Shown here one piece after another: positions 1-11,397 of a DNA stretch of 64,000 bases. The DNA comes from Cryptomeria japonica (lineage: Eukaryota; Streptophyta; Pinopsida; Cupressales; Cupressaceae). The stretch spans positions 569,611,152-569,675,151 of the forward strand of contig NC_081410.1 of assembly GCF_030272615.1 (NCBI RefSeq), given 5' to 3'. A program made the translations under genes and the position numbers. The notes beneath the pieces were generated by a model. It searched no databases, was not told the DNA's origin, and saw only the letters and a program-made list of their open reading frames with translations. Numbering within the stretch: the stretch's first letter is position 1; each line of letters begins with the position of its first letter.

Positions 1-1667
1 TACCCAAGTCTTGTTTTGTCTCTTGAAAATTATGAAGGAGGTTGTAAGGATTCAATAATACCTTCTTAGTGCTTGCCAATAGGTCCTTTGTCATTGTATC
101 CCATCCATTGCATGATTTGGAACCCATTTCCATATTGTTTTGTTGGTATGACCACTTTCATGGTAGTAGCTCTGACTTCTTCTTCATCCTTGTATAGCCA
201 ACTAAGGATGTCTTTCTCCTTGGATTCATTGGCTAATGTGCCCAACTGGATAAATTTACCATCAAACTTGGTGATGTGTTGTGTTGCCTGATGTGTTGAT
301 GTGGAAGGTTGTCCATAAGATTTTGGTGACATTAGCAATTTTGATAGACATAGGGGTTCAAAAGAGTATTCCCTCATGCCTTGGTCCTTTATTTTCATTT
401 TTTTCTTAAAGCCTATGGATAGAGACTTGATTTCTTCTTGATGATGATTGGATACTGAGGAATCTTGGGCCTCCCTGTTGTGTGGAACCAGGCTGTCTTG
501 AGTTGCCCCCATAGTATTAAAATTCTGAAAAGGGTTATTATCTACAGATATGGAAATTTCATGTCCATTGTATGGGAACTTGATACATTGATGGTATGTG
601 GAAGGCACTGCTTGCATTTCATGGATCCAAGGATGACCCAATAGTATATTGTATGTCAAGTCTATGTCCAAGACTTGGCACATGGTGTCTTTTTGTACTA
701 GAACTACCTAAATAGGCAGTATTACCATTCCTTTAGATGACCTTTCATCATCAGCATAGGCTTTGATGGTGATCCTCTTTTTCGGATCAATAGACTGCTC
801 AAAGAAGCCCAATGCATAGATAAGTTTTAAAGTACATATATTGAGACTAGCTAGACTCCATCTATTAACACTCTTTTTACTCGATATTTATAGGTTGACT
901 TTGATATGGAGCAGGGTGTTATGCAGATGATTCAAGGAGACATCGTCATGTTCAGAAAAGGATATGATAGGCGGCCCTGTCACATGAGCCACCATGGCTT
1001 GGAATTGATCAATGTCCAAATCATTTGGAACGTTTGTTTTGATAAGTGCTTGTTCCAAGATATCTTTGTGTTTTGGCAAGAGTTTGAGTAACTCAAGTAT
1101 GGATATCTGAGTAGGAGTTCTCCATAGTTGATCAACTAAATTATATTGAGTCTATGGGAGAGTTATGGATGTTTATGTGTTTCCTTTCAAGACGTATTTT
1201 TGCGCTCTGTTTGTCACATTTATCGATGCATGTTCTTGCTTGTACTTGAATTTTATTACATTTACTTGATTGCCATATGCTGATGTGTTATTGATGGTGT
1301 TCTCGTATAGGTGATTAATACAAGCTCCTTTGGTATTGTTTGATGTTGAATCTCCTTCTTTGTCATAATTGAAAGAGGATTTTTTAAGGCTTCATGGTCA
1401 CCATTCATTTTGTGACCATCAACTGTTAAATTGCCCCTATCGAAAATGTCTTGAACTATGTTCTTTAGCCTCATGCAATCATTTGTGTTATGTCTTTTGT
1501 TTCAATGAAAATCGCAATAATGTGAGTCATTCCACCAAGGTGGATTGACCTAGGATTCAAAGTTGTTTGTGGCTGGTAATGTGATGATCTTATTCACCAA
1601 GAGTTCTCAAAATGTTGATTCTAAGGTTTGTCCAGATGGCGTGTAGATGCATTGATATGGGAAAGTA
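1..1667 (-). pseudogene. Ty3/gypsy gag end, aspartic protease and G-patch-like region (degenerate)
   Basis: Read on the minus strand from 1667 down to 1. A gag end contains a degenerate zinc-finger-like motif, CDFH(stop)NKRHNTNDC, near 1475-1520. It is followed by a retropepsin-like region. The active-site segment RVLIDG lies near 865-880 and has a frameshift or stop directly after it, where an intact plant gypsy protease has a D-(S/T/N)-G triad. The fold continues to [11 protein letters not shown] and AVPSTYHQ (about 590-640), the usual C-terminal protease signature of plant Tat/Athila-type elements. The leftmost 130 bp encode [19 protein letters not shown] then EGII, which resembles a G-patch (GxGLGK) domain. 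Several in-frame stops and at least one frameshift make it non-functional. Reverse transcriptase and integrase would lie left of the window. The family assignment is solid; the exact lineage is inferred. Confidence 0.85.
1663..1667. repeat. Left target site duplication of E1 (AAGTA)
   Basis: AAGTA directly precedes the TGTTACTACT start of the E1 5' LTR and is repeated exactly after its 3' LTR at 9641-9645. Joining the flanks at one copy restores the gypsy reading frame on the minus strand. Confidence 0.95.
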
Positions 1668-2849
1668 TGTTACTACTTATTATGGTTGCCATTAGTTTTA
1701 TATCCAAAGTCATTCTATATACTCTAGTTGGTTACTACTATCGAAACATTCAGTTGGTATGCACAGAACAGTCGGTTATAGAAGAAAGTAGTCACAGAGC
1801 CCAGTATTCACCGAGCTGTCTACCGAGTAACATTCCATGTCTACCGAGAATAAATAATGATACACCGAGTTGATATACACCAAGTGAAATGGTTTACCAG
1901 ATTCATTGAATCTAGACACACATGGGAAAACATGTTACAAGATCGAGGAACATAGAACCGTTATCACATTGGAAATTTTACTTAAAGATTGTGTATGATT
2001 TTGAGGTCATCTAACCAATGAAATATTTTTTATAGTTATTCATTAGATAAATCATGTTTGTAAGATCGAAGCAATGAAACTGATCACCAACATAAGAGAT
2101 CTATTTATACATAATGGATTGAGATCAGATATGGAGACATAGAGGTGTATGAAGCAAGACATGTGTGATACATAAGAAAGCACTAAGTGTTATGACTGTT
2201 ACAGAGACACAGAGGTCACCGAGAAGGATTTCAGAGAACAATCAAAGAACAGAGTAAACAGAAGGGTTTATCGAGTTATTCTATGGGTTACCGAGGTTTG
2301 CTATAAGCAAGGTAATCTCATTTTTGAGCACATAGAATCTGCTATAACATTCTAGATGTAAAGTTGCAGATATTTGTAAAGATTTTATTGTAATATTTTG
2401 AAGTTGTAAGAGAAACCTTTAACAGGGTAAAAGACTCTAACAAAGTCTATAAATTGTAAAGCCTTTAACCAGGTGCAGCATTTAGTTTAAGTGTTGTGAA
2501 ATCCTTTAGCAGGGTAGATCTAATGAAGTTGATACTCATAATAGAGTAAGCTATCAAAAATAGTTGAACATGTAGCTCTAACCGAGCAACCTTTATTATT
2601 GCAATAGTGAAGTTGTGGGTGTGATCCCCACCGTAGTTTTTCTCTCTAACCAAGAGTTTGTGCGTAACCAAAATATATGTGTTATGGAGTGAATCATGTA
2701 TGACTGTTATTTATTTGTTTTAGCTTTATGTTATGTTACAACAATTTGTGGTTTATGCATAACAGTAAAGATATTGCTGATAAAAGGATTTGAAGTACTG
2801 ATTCACCCCTCCCCTCTCAGTACATTAGCTTTCCATATTGGGCCTAACA
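1668..2849 (+). repeat. E1 5' LTR
   Basis: It begins TGTTACTACT, ends GGGCCTAACA and matches 8461-9640 along its full length with scattered substitutions. It holds several ACCGAG hexamers (for example 1810, 1822, 1843, 1864), a TATA-like TATTTATAC at about 2102-2110, a series of small stem-loops at 2416-2656, and a copia-type R-region motif (CCACCGTAGTTTTTC) near 2628. Confidence 0.95.
2416..2656 (+). repeat. Array of mini stem-loops with a TAAC loop, E1 5' LTR
   Basis: Seven short inverted repeats with similar loops. CCT/AGG at 2416-2427. AGACT/AGTCT around CTAACAA (2432-2448). CCT/AGG at 2462-2473. CCT/AGG at 2503-2513. TACTC/GAGTA (2533-2548). GCTC/GAGC around TAACC (2575-2587). CTCT/AGAG around AACCA (2644-2656). 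Stem sequences differ while the loop stays close to YTAACM. Function unknown. Confidence 0.7.
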
Positions 2850-2851
2850 AT

Positions 2852-2863
2852 TGGTATCAGAGC
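2852..2863 (+). other. E1 primer binding site (tRNA-iMet)
   Basis: TGGTATCAGAGC begins two bases after the 5' LTR. It is complementary to the 3' end of plant initiator methionine tRNA, the standard primer of Ty1/copia elements. Confidence 0.92.
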
Positions 2864-2911
2864 TTGAATCTTGAAAAAAGGTTTAACAACCTAAAGAGAA
2901 AGATCTTATCA

Positions 2912-4264
2912 ATGGAAGGCTATAAACAATCTCAGAGAATTGTGTATCTGCAAGAAGAGTTGGATCATTCTAATCAAGTGATTGCAAACATGCAAAGACA
3001 AATGCAAAAATCATTGAAAGTTAGAAGGAGATTATCTGATGATTTGCAGGACTCTCAAGAGCTAGTGGAACAAATTGTAACATCATCTAAGAATAGTATA
3101 TCTGAAGAGACTGAAGAGATGATTGAAGAACTAAAGGAAAAGAACACAACACTGTCTGATTAGCTAAAAGCAATGAAAAGAGGACATGAACATTTCAGCA
3201 CACAGATGACTGAGAATCTTGATACACTAAGGACAACTAAGGATAAAGTAAGAGATCTAGAAAGAGAAAAACAACAACTTGAAGCATTAGTATCTGAAAA
3301 GAATGATGAAATCACAAGGTTGACTGGGATTCAATAAAATCTGTCAGATCGATTGGGCTATGCACATCATGAAGCAAATATGAAAGATGACGAGAATCAA
3401 GCATTGAAAATTGAAGTATCAAGGTTGACCAATGAACTTGAAATAGAAAAGAAATCTAAGGAAACACTAAAAAAGAGTTATGAAGCATCAAAGATGTTGG
3501 ATGAACAACTGAATACAAGAAGACCCAACAAAGAAGCAGGACTCGGTTACAAAGGAAAAGACTCTACCAAGAAGGGAAGTAATACAACCGAGAGAGGAGA
3601 ATCATCAAAGCAAGCTGGAAATAAGAAGAATATCAAAGGAAAGAAGCCTATTTGCAACTACTATGGAAATCAAGGTCATACTGATAACTTGTGCCAAATT
3701 AGAAAAGGTAAGCAACCGAATGTCACTAGGTCTAATGGTTATTGTCACAATTGCAACAAATATGGTCACACATCTAACCAATGTAGGAGAAAGTTGACTA
3801 GCAACTATAAGAAGGCAAAATTTAAAGGGTTTTGTAAAAATTGCAATAGATATGGACATAGTACCGAGGAGTGTTGGTTTAAGCAGAAAAACTATATGTG
3901 GTCTACACACCGAGCAAATAGTAGAGACTACCAAACTCACACAGATCCTTACCGACAATATTTTGTAGTACCATGGGATTACAATATAAGGATATGGTGT
4001 GAATGTTGTGGAAGATATGGATATATAAGTACCAACTGCTTTATAAGGTTTAGAATGAACAATCGAAGATCATGGAAAAATACTGGTATGACATGTTTTC
4101 ATTGTCACAAAGTTGGACACTTGGCTAGAGATTGCAGAGATCAACCTAGAGGAGACACTGAAGAAATAAAAGGCAAATTACAGATGATTTGGAAAAAGAA
4201 GGAAATTGTGTCAAATGAAGAGAGCACCTTACCTACCGAGTTAGGTGCACCTATTCCAAATTAA
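2912..4264 (+). pseudogene. E1 gag-like ORF: coiled coil plus five CCHC zinc knuckles
   Basis: One 450-codon frame starts at ATG 2912, about 60 bp after the LTR. It is interrupted by in-frame TAG at 3161 and TAA near 3335 and closes with TAA at 4262. Residues 1-200 are rich in E, K, L and Q with a heptad pattern (ALKIEVSRLTNELEIEKK), predicting a long coiled coil. The C-terminal half has five zinc-knuckle repeats: CNYYGNQGHTDNLC (second Cys lost), CHNCNKYGHTSNQC, CKNCNRYGHSTEEC, CECCGRYGYISTNC (His to Tyr) and CFHCHKVGHLARDC. CCHC knuckles bind RNA in retroelement nucleocapsids, so a gag/RNA-packaging role is inferred. I see no typical copia capsid (UBN2-like) domain, which is unusual. Five knuckles exceed the usual one or two. 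The E2 protein at 12841-13998 has the same architecture. Confidence 0.85.
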
Positions 4265-4744
4265 TCTCAAAGATCAATCTTAACAGTTCCTATTTCATTT
4301 TGTACTTAATTCAAAATCTGCATAATTAAAGATGCATTAGAAAATTTGAAATTTTATCAAAGTCGTTTAGAAGCATATCAAGTCGGTAAATGTAGGAAGT
4401 CTGGCTACTTGGTAAAAGCATTAAAAAAAGAAAGTAGTGGTACCGAGTGCATTCAATATTTTCTGACCAAACTGCATGAAGCCCGATAAGGTATAATGAA
4501 TACTTAAAGCTATTGCACGATCATTTTTCACTCTTCAAGTTTTCAAGAAAATAGAGAAAAGCGAACAAAGGCGATCAAACCTCCTCCGAAGCAAATTCAA
4601 AGGTATTAACATCAATCAGAACGCATTATCAAGATAGTTTACCGATCATATCAAGTTGTTATTATCTGCTAAGTAGAAAGCATCTGTCGTTTGAAAGTCT
4701 TCAAACCCTAAGGATCTTTTGTTAGTATTTATCCGAAATCTGTA
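4265..4744 (+). other. E1 spacer between gag-like ORF and ORF2
   Basis: A 480-bp non-coding spacer. It contains GGTATAATGAATACTTAA (from about 4490), which shares GAATACTTAA with the equivalent spacer of E2, and an A-rich leader-like stretch (GAAAATAGAGAAAAGCG) ahead of the ORF2 start. It could hold an internal promoter or be the scar left by loss of pol. No ORF of note. Confidence 0.45.
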
Positions 4745-7700
4745 ATGGCACCTACGATCTAGAATCCTGTTGTTGTTGAGACCATTGAAAATCCCTCACT
4801 GAAATACTCTTTAAGTCCCAAAATTGCATTTGAACCGGATGACAAAATTGTATTTTCACTCATTCCTGATAGAGTTTTACTAGTCGAGGATGTGAGATTC
4901 TTTACTAAATGTCGAGTTGAAGAACTAGGTCATGTTGAGATCAAAGACACATATGATGAATTGTGTACCGATGGTAAAATGGATAGCAAATATGAACACA
5001 TCAAAATCAAGGGATTGACCGAAGCCCTAACCTATCCCCATGTCTTCAAACCCCAATGGGTCAAGTTTGTTCTAAGCAGAGTTCATGATGACTTCATGTG
5101 ACTAGAAGAGAAACTATTTAAGATCACCAAGGAAATCATTCATTTGATCACCGGTTGCCCTATTTATGATCATGCTCGAGCTCAGAAAATGATATCACAG
5201 AAGGAATTGATCAGTTTAACCGGAGTAGAATCTGATTGTAGGGGACTGAAATTGAACAATGTCACTGATGCAGAGCTAAAGTTTTCCATTAGAGTAATAG
5301 GTTATTGTTTCTTCCAATCAGCAAGGGAAAACAGTGTACCCTGTGCAGCAGTTGACTTAGCATATAAAATTGTGAAGAAAGGCATGAAATTGATCTTTGT
5401 GAAGTATTGTTGAAAAATCTATTTGAGAATCTCAATACCATAAGGAAGCCAAAGAAGAACAATTCAGCTAATACACTAAAATTTGGATCACTTCTGGTAT
5501 GCATGTTTTTCTATTTTGAAAAATTCTTTCCATCAGTCGGTAAAGTTGTTTGGCAACTACACCAACCAATCACCCATCAAAACAATGACTTCATCAAGAA
5601 GCTAGGTGATAATTTTAATGATATTATGGATGATTTTTTGAGTAAGTTTCAAGAGAAGATGCATAATAGATATAGAATTCCACCCAAGTTAGTGGAGAAA
5701 TACAAGGATGACATATGTTTTGAAGTTGACACTGGTTACTGCTATGTTAATGCTGTGGAACCATGAACTCAATCTTTGCCACCAATGGGTTACAAGATTG
5801 ATTTTGACATCACACAACAATAGATAGATGCTTTTCTTACATTACCAAGGCATGCTACCAAGCTGAGGTATGGAACACATGAAGAAGTGAAGGAAAAAGT
5901 AAAAATGAGCATTGTAGTACCCAAAGCTACAAGGAAGGCAACAAAAATGATCAAGGCATTAACGAAGAAATTTGGAGAAGGTTCTTCCTCCACACCTATC
6001 AAGGGCACTATAGCCATTACTGAAGAGGAATCTGAAGCCCAAGAGGTAGCTATAACACTAAGCACCGAATTGCCGAAAGGGAAAGTTTTGAAAAGAAAGA
6101 AACAGGATACATCCAAAGTGTCATAGACTCCTCCAGCAAAGCGACCTAACACAAGAGTATCTGCAACATCACCGAGTAAGAAACCAAAGAATGTTGCCAC
6201 ACCCAAGGTAACAAAAACTTACAAGAAATCTACTCGGAGACTCATTTTGACTACAGAGTCTAGTGATACTGAATCCGAAGACAAAAACAAATTTCAGATT
6301 GTCAAGAGTACAAAGGTAAATGTGCATAGTGTTGAAAATTTATGTGCTAATCTGAAGCAATATGGTGGATTTGGATCATTCAGATATGTAAAATATGAAT
6401 CCAGATCTAATGATGAAAAGAGACAAATAGAAGAAGCTGTCATCTACACACTATTGAAATTCTGATTGGTCCCATTGGAAGTTTGTAAATCTCTTCCAAA
6501 TGAATTATATTTGCATATTGACAATAGGTGGAAGTATGCAATGGACTTAGAGAAACAGATGAGAGAAAGAAGTTTGGTACATCTTTTCCCAGACATGTCG
6601 GTAGATGAGATCACTGAACATCTGAAAAAATGCCACACAAAATTCCTAGTGAAGCAAAGAGCCTTGAAATTGATGAATGGCCTTTACTTGGATGTAGAGA
6701 ATGAGACCAAAGAAAAATGACAGGAAATATTTCAAATCAAAAATGCTGGTGAGCAAGCTAAAGTTGATATAGTTGATGTCATTGAGCAAGATCTTGATAT
6801 CACCAAGCAAGATCTTGCTGACACCATATAAGTAGATGAAGATATCATGGATATAGAGGCACCTAAATAGGGAATGATAGAAGGGAATTCTTATGCCCAA
6901 CTTGTATCCAGTGAATCAGTTTTCGAACAAGTCTAGCCCTATCCTTAGGTCAATCAGCCTATCTGAACCGAGGTCCCTCAAGATATGAAACAAGGTAGAG
7001 AAGGTCACAAGTCTACAGTAGGAGAAGGTACTTCTCAAGAATAGATCTCTCAAGCTCCCTCTAGCATTGAAAATGTTACAACCGAGACACCAAGCTCAGA
7101 GACACCAAAGGACACTACAGAGGCTAAAGAAACTGACCAAAGTGTTGCCTCTACCGAGCAACCTACCGAGGGTCAACAAGCCTCACAAGACATTGTTTTA
7201 GTCCAACCGATGAAAGGTAAAGAAAAGAAAATGAAAAAGCATAGTTTCAAATTAGATTTGTCAAAACCAATAGTGTTGCCTAATATCGATATATCCAAAT
7301 TAAAGGGGCAAGCACTCATTGAATTCGGTGAACTATGCAAAGCCAAAGCTGAACAAGAGAAGCAAATGGCTATTCAAAAGAAAAATAAAGTACTTTAGAA
7401 GGTGAAAGCACTCTTAACTGATATGCTACCTGAAGCAACCGTGACAAAAGATGCCGCCATCTACATTCAACTAGATGAACTCCTAACCAAGATAGACACA
7501 TCTGGAGTAGATGCATCTGAATATTTGAGCAAGTTAAAGGACAAGGAGCTCACTACTAAAATGATTGAAGAGGTACCAAAAACTATTGCTATTGGCCAAG
7601 TTAAACTTGTCAAATTTATTGCTGAGTTGACCCCTCAACTCAAGCACATTTTTTGTTTATTTTAGAAACTCTATACATTTTCTTTATTCATTTAAGATAT

Positions 7701-8106
7701 CAAGAATAAAACTGAAGTGATTGAGAAAGAGATCACCGATTTGTCAAATAAGTTGACCACTAAGCCAAATTCCATTCAGAATTTTTATACAAAGTTACAA
7801 AAGCTCATGGCTCAACAATTAGAACTTGGGAATGAAGAGCACAAGATAAGGATGGACATAATGACACTTCAAACATTATTCATTCCTCATCTTTCCTCCA
7901 TCCAAGAATAGATCAACAAAGCTACATCCCTATCCACTCAACAAGAGGGAAGCACCTTAGATGGAATCATTTCATTGTTAGCTGACATTATAGCTCAGAA
8001 TTCACTCATGGACAGTGTTAAGGATGCCCTCTTTGCCGCTCTCACCAATGCTCGAACAAAATATGAATCCATTTTTGACCAGTTGCCACCACAGAATGGT
8101 AACTAA
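4745..8106 (+). pseudogene. E1 ORF2: long protein of unknown function, decayed
   Basis: The frame starts at ATG 4745 (MAPTI) and can be followed to TAA at 8104, about 1,120 codons, through one frameshift near 5385-5410 and many in-frame stops. Residues 1-330 are homologous to E2 ORF2: VEELGHVEIKDTYDEL, HDDFM(stop)LEEKLFKITKE, LKFGSLLVC and PPKLVEKYKDDICFEVD match IEELGDEEIK, HGEFFWLDAVHKITKE, LRFGNLLVC and SQKIVDKYKDEICFVIK. The middle is basic and rich in Lys, Thr and Pro. The C-terminal third is Glu/Lys/Leu-rich, suggesting coiled coil. No polymerase or integrase motif is present. I do not recognise the N-terminal domain. It could be an env-like third ORF left after pol loss, as in SIRE-type copia elements, or a captured plant sequence. 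Confidence 0.75.
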
Positions 8107-8460
8107 GTTTTGATGTTTGTCAAAAAGGGGGAGTGAGTATCATATCAAAGTATACAGGGGGAGTATACCGAGTAGAATAGAGCATATGCATAGTTAATTT
8201 TGACCAGAAGAGCAGTGAACTGACCAGTACATCGAGCAGTGATCATCAAACAAAACCAAGTATAGAATATTGATCACCGAGCATGCAAAATTAGAATTTT
8301 GTACAGTATATTGATAAGGGGAGTATATCTGAATATACTATTTCATTGACAAAAGTATATGTTGTCAGTTTTGTCAAAATTTTGTAAGTATATAGATTTT
8401 TGAGTCTTGACTTTGAACGTAGTTCTGTCAAACATGTCAACTGATGTCAAAAGGGGAGAT
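8107..8460 (+). other. E1 3' untranslated region with repeated polypurine tracts
   Basis: AAAAGGGGAGA at 8449-8459 sits at the 3' LTR edge and is the probable plus-strand primer. Three more purine tracts of the same style precede it, at about 8122-8133 (AAAAAGGGGGAG), 8156-8163 (GGGGGAG) and 8316-8323 (AAGGGGAG). No coding sequence. Confidence 0.75.
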
Positions 8461-9640
8461 TGTTACTACTTATTATAGTTGCCATTAGTTTTATATCCAA
8501 AGTCATTCTATATACTCTAGTTGGTTACTACTACTGAAACATTCAGTCGGTATGCACAGAACAGTCAGTTATAGAAGAAAGAAGTCACAGAGCCTAGTAT
8601 TCACCGAGCTGTCTATCGAGTAACATTCCATGTCTACCAAGCATAAATAATGATACACCGAGTTGATATACATCGAGTGAAATGTGTTACCAGATTCATT
8701 GAATCTAGACACACATGGGAAAATGTGTTACAAGATCAAGGAACACAGAACTGTTATCACATTGGAAATTGCACTTAAAGATTGTGTATGATTTTGAGGT
8801 CATCTAACCAATGAAATATTTTGTATAGTTGTTCATTCAATAAATCATGTTTGTAAGATCAAAGCAATGAACCTGGTCACCGACATAAGAGATCTATTTA
8901 TACAACATGGATTGAGATCAGATATAGAGACATAGAGGTGTATGAAGCAAGACATGTGTGATACATAAGAAAGCACTAAGTGTTATGACCGTTACAAAGA
9001 CACAGAGGTCACCGAGAAGGATTTTAGAGAACAGTCAAAGAACAGAGTAAATAGAAGGGTTTACCGAGTTATTCTATGGGTTACCGAGGTATGCTATAAG
9101 CAAGGTAAACTCATTTTTGAGCACATAGAATCTGCTATAACATTCCAGATGTAAAGTTGTAGATATTTGTAAAGATTTTATTGTAATATTTTGAAGTTGT
9201 AAGAGAAACCTTTAACGAGGTAAAAGACTCTAACAAAGTCTATAAATTGTAAAGCCTTTAACCAGGTGCAGCATTTAGTTTAAGTGTTGTGAAATCCTTT
9301 AGCAAGGTAGATCTAATGATCTTGATACTCCTAACAGGGTAAGCTATCAGAAATAGTTAAACATGTAGCTCTAACCGAGCAACCTTTATTATTGCAATAG
9401 TGAAGTTGTGGGTGCCATATCCACTGCAGTTTTTCTCTCTAACCAAGAGTTTTTGCATAGCCAAAATATGTGATATGGAGTGAATCATGTATGATTGTTA
9501 TTTATTTGTTTTAGCTTTATGTTATGTTACAACAGTTTGTGGTTTATGCATAATAGTAAAGATATTGTTGATAAAAGGACTTGAAGTATTGATTCACTCC
9601 TCCCCTCTCAGTACATTAGCTTTCTATATTGGGCCTAACA
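8461..9640 (+). repeat. E1 3' LTR
   Basis: It begins TGTTACTACT, ends GGGCCTAACA and is followed at once by the AAGTA duplication. It is collinear with 1668-2849; most visible differences are transitions. The stem-loop array recurs at 9208-9449. There the first hairpin is ACCT/AGGT, where the 5' LTR has an imperfect pair, and the TACTC arm faces GGGTA where the 5' LTR has GAGTA, so pairing is kept by a G-T pair. Confidence 0.95.
9208..9449 (+). repeat. Array of mini stem-loops, E1 3' LTR
   Basis: Second copy of the hairpin series of the 5' LTR, with the same order and spacing. Substitutions between copies mostly keep arm complementarity. Confidence 0.65.
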
Positions 9641-9645
9641 AAGTA
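9641..9645. repeat. Right target site duplication of E1 (AAGTA)
   Basis: Exact copy of 1663-1667, adjoining the 3' LTR end. Confidence 0.95.
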
Positions 9646-11397
9646 TTGGTGTTGTCTCTCTGGTTTGTGTTGTTTCCTTGGTTAGTGGTGTTGCCTTGAT
9701 GATTTTTATTGGTGTTTGATGTTGAAGTTCCGTGATTGGTATTTCATGGATAAGTGATAGTGCCTTGATTAACACTTTTTTTTATCTTTATTGGATGGTG
9801 GGTTACCTGATAAAGCCAACACTATTTGTTTAGACTTCACATTGTTGTCATGAACTACGCCATCATTAACAATGTTTTTGTTCCTTGTCCAAAATCTGGA
9901 TTTGTCTAAAGTGTTGTTATTGTTTTGATTGTTAAAGATTATAGTGCTTGACGAATTAACACCTTCCTTAAAGAACTTCAATGTTCCTCTCTTGATGCAC
10001 ACTTCCTCTACTTGGATTTTGTTTTCTATTAATTTGGCAAAAGATGGTTTGCATTAGAGTTTGAGGTGATAAGTAATCTCACTATTTAGATTATCGTTGA
10101 AGATTTCCATCTTTTCCTTTTCAGGCATGTCACGAGGAAATCTTGAAATTATACATCTCCACCATTGAACAATTACCATGAATGTTTCATTGCTCTTTTG
10201 TTTTGTGTTACACACATCCAGAATGGTGATTGCATTTTGAATGTTATAGGAGTATTGTGTTATGAATTTTTTTACCAACTCATCAAATGATCTGATGGGA
10301 GGTGTAAGTTTAGACAACCACTCCATTGTTTTCCCTCCAAAAATTCTTGGGAATAATCTCATGAAGTAAGAAAACTCTAGGTTCATGGTACAAAATTCCC
10401 AAACATGATCATGGGGATCACTTTTACCATTTTATTTGTCATACTTTGGTATATCTGAATTTGGGGGAAAAGGTACCATGCTCAATCTCCTATCAAAAGG
10501 ATAAGGACAAATTCATCCAAGGAGTATCATACTGTAGTTCCTTGTTGCATGTCCTACATTTGTCTTTGCAGTGTTTGGAGTTGTGGTGCAAAAGAAACCA
10601 TTGGCGTATTTTTCCTCCGAGGGAGAGCTTCCCCTTGTTCATTAAGATTGTCCTGATTGTAGGCATGGTCCTGCTCATGGGTGTTGTCTTGTTTGTGGGT
10701 GCGATCTTGGTTGTGTATGTTTTCTAGATCATGTGTCTCTTCTTCTCTTTGTTGTTCTTGATAGGCATAATTTGTTGACCTTGTTCTTGAAATTCTATCA
10801 TTTATATTCCATAAGATTTCTATATCAAAATCTTCAGGAATGTTGACTCCTTTTCTAGTTAGCATGAGTAGATATTTTTCCTTGTCTTCTTTTATAAGTC
10901 TTTCCATGAGATTTTGGAAAGCATCATTTTCTTGACATTCTTGGAGAATTTCTTCGGTGATCTTTGTTTCTCCCATATTTGCATACTCATCAAAAGGATT
11001 GGACAATCTATGACCCATACTCGATTATGGTTGTGATTCCTTTTGTTTATTTCTCTGAGATCAAGTGACAATGGGAATTGATATATTTCTATCTTGATGA
11101 ATTTTTCTTCTTCTATTGGAGTTCTTGGTGGTGTTGGTGGCTTAGGTAGAGTTTAAGGGACTTTGGGAACAAAGCGGGGTTAATCCTTCCTCCAAGATCT
11201 AGGCATTGGTTGAATGCCACTTTTTGAATGTAAGCCCTACTTCTCAAAGGATCCTTGTCAAACTCATTTGTTTTTCCTTTGATATACAATCGCATATGAT
11301 GCAAGAATGCACGATGTGATGCAAAGAGTTGACAATTGATATAGATCAATTTATTCCTTTTAACAAGTGTCTTAGAACTAGGTTGTCTCTTCTTCAA
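9646..11397 (-). pseudogene. Ty3/gypsy gag polyprotein (degenerate)
   Basis: Gag of the host gypsy element. The N-terminal part (about 10554-11397) is poorly conserved and carries an N/Q/D/H-rich repetitive stretch (THKQDNTHEQDHAYNQD). The recognisable capsid domain lies at about 10054-10440: DPHDHVWEF, then RLFPRIFGGKTMEWLSKL, SFDELVKKFITQYS and SNETFMVIVQWW. This fits the Retrotrans_gag family of plant Ty3/gypsy elements. It continues in frame past a TAA at about 10051-10053 into SFAKLIENKIQVEEVCIKRG (9950-10050), typical of the Tat-type gag tail. The capsid and N-terminal parts are in different frames, and stops are frequent. The frame then runs through the E1 target site into 1-1667. The start is not certain. 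Confidence 0.85.

Larger units (their letters stand above)
1668..9640 (+). mobile_element. E1: non-autonomous copia-like LTR retrotransposon
   Basis: A complete 7,973-bp element with 1,182- and 1,180-bp LTRs, a tRNA-iMet primer site, a polypurine tract and an exact AAGTA target duplication. The 5.6-kb interior encodes a gag-like coiled-coil and zinc-knuckle ORF and a second long ORF of unknown function. No protease, integrase, reverse transcriptase or RNase H signature is seen in any frame. It must have relied on enzymes supplied in trans. The LTR end, PBS and GGGGGAG-type polypurine tract are typical of Ty1/copia, so I call it copia-derived; the class is inferred because the pol region is absent. 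Both ORFs carry premature stops, so the copy is old. Confidence 0.93.

Noticed and set aside
1628-1873. Plus-strand 81-codon frame at the E1 left boundary
   Set aside because: It spans the host/LTR junction, so it cannot be an ancestral gene.
3605-3958. Antisense 117-codon frame over the E1 zinc knuckles
   Set aside because: It is a shadow of the gag-like ORF on the other strand.
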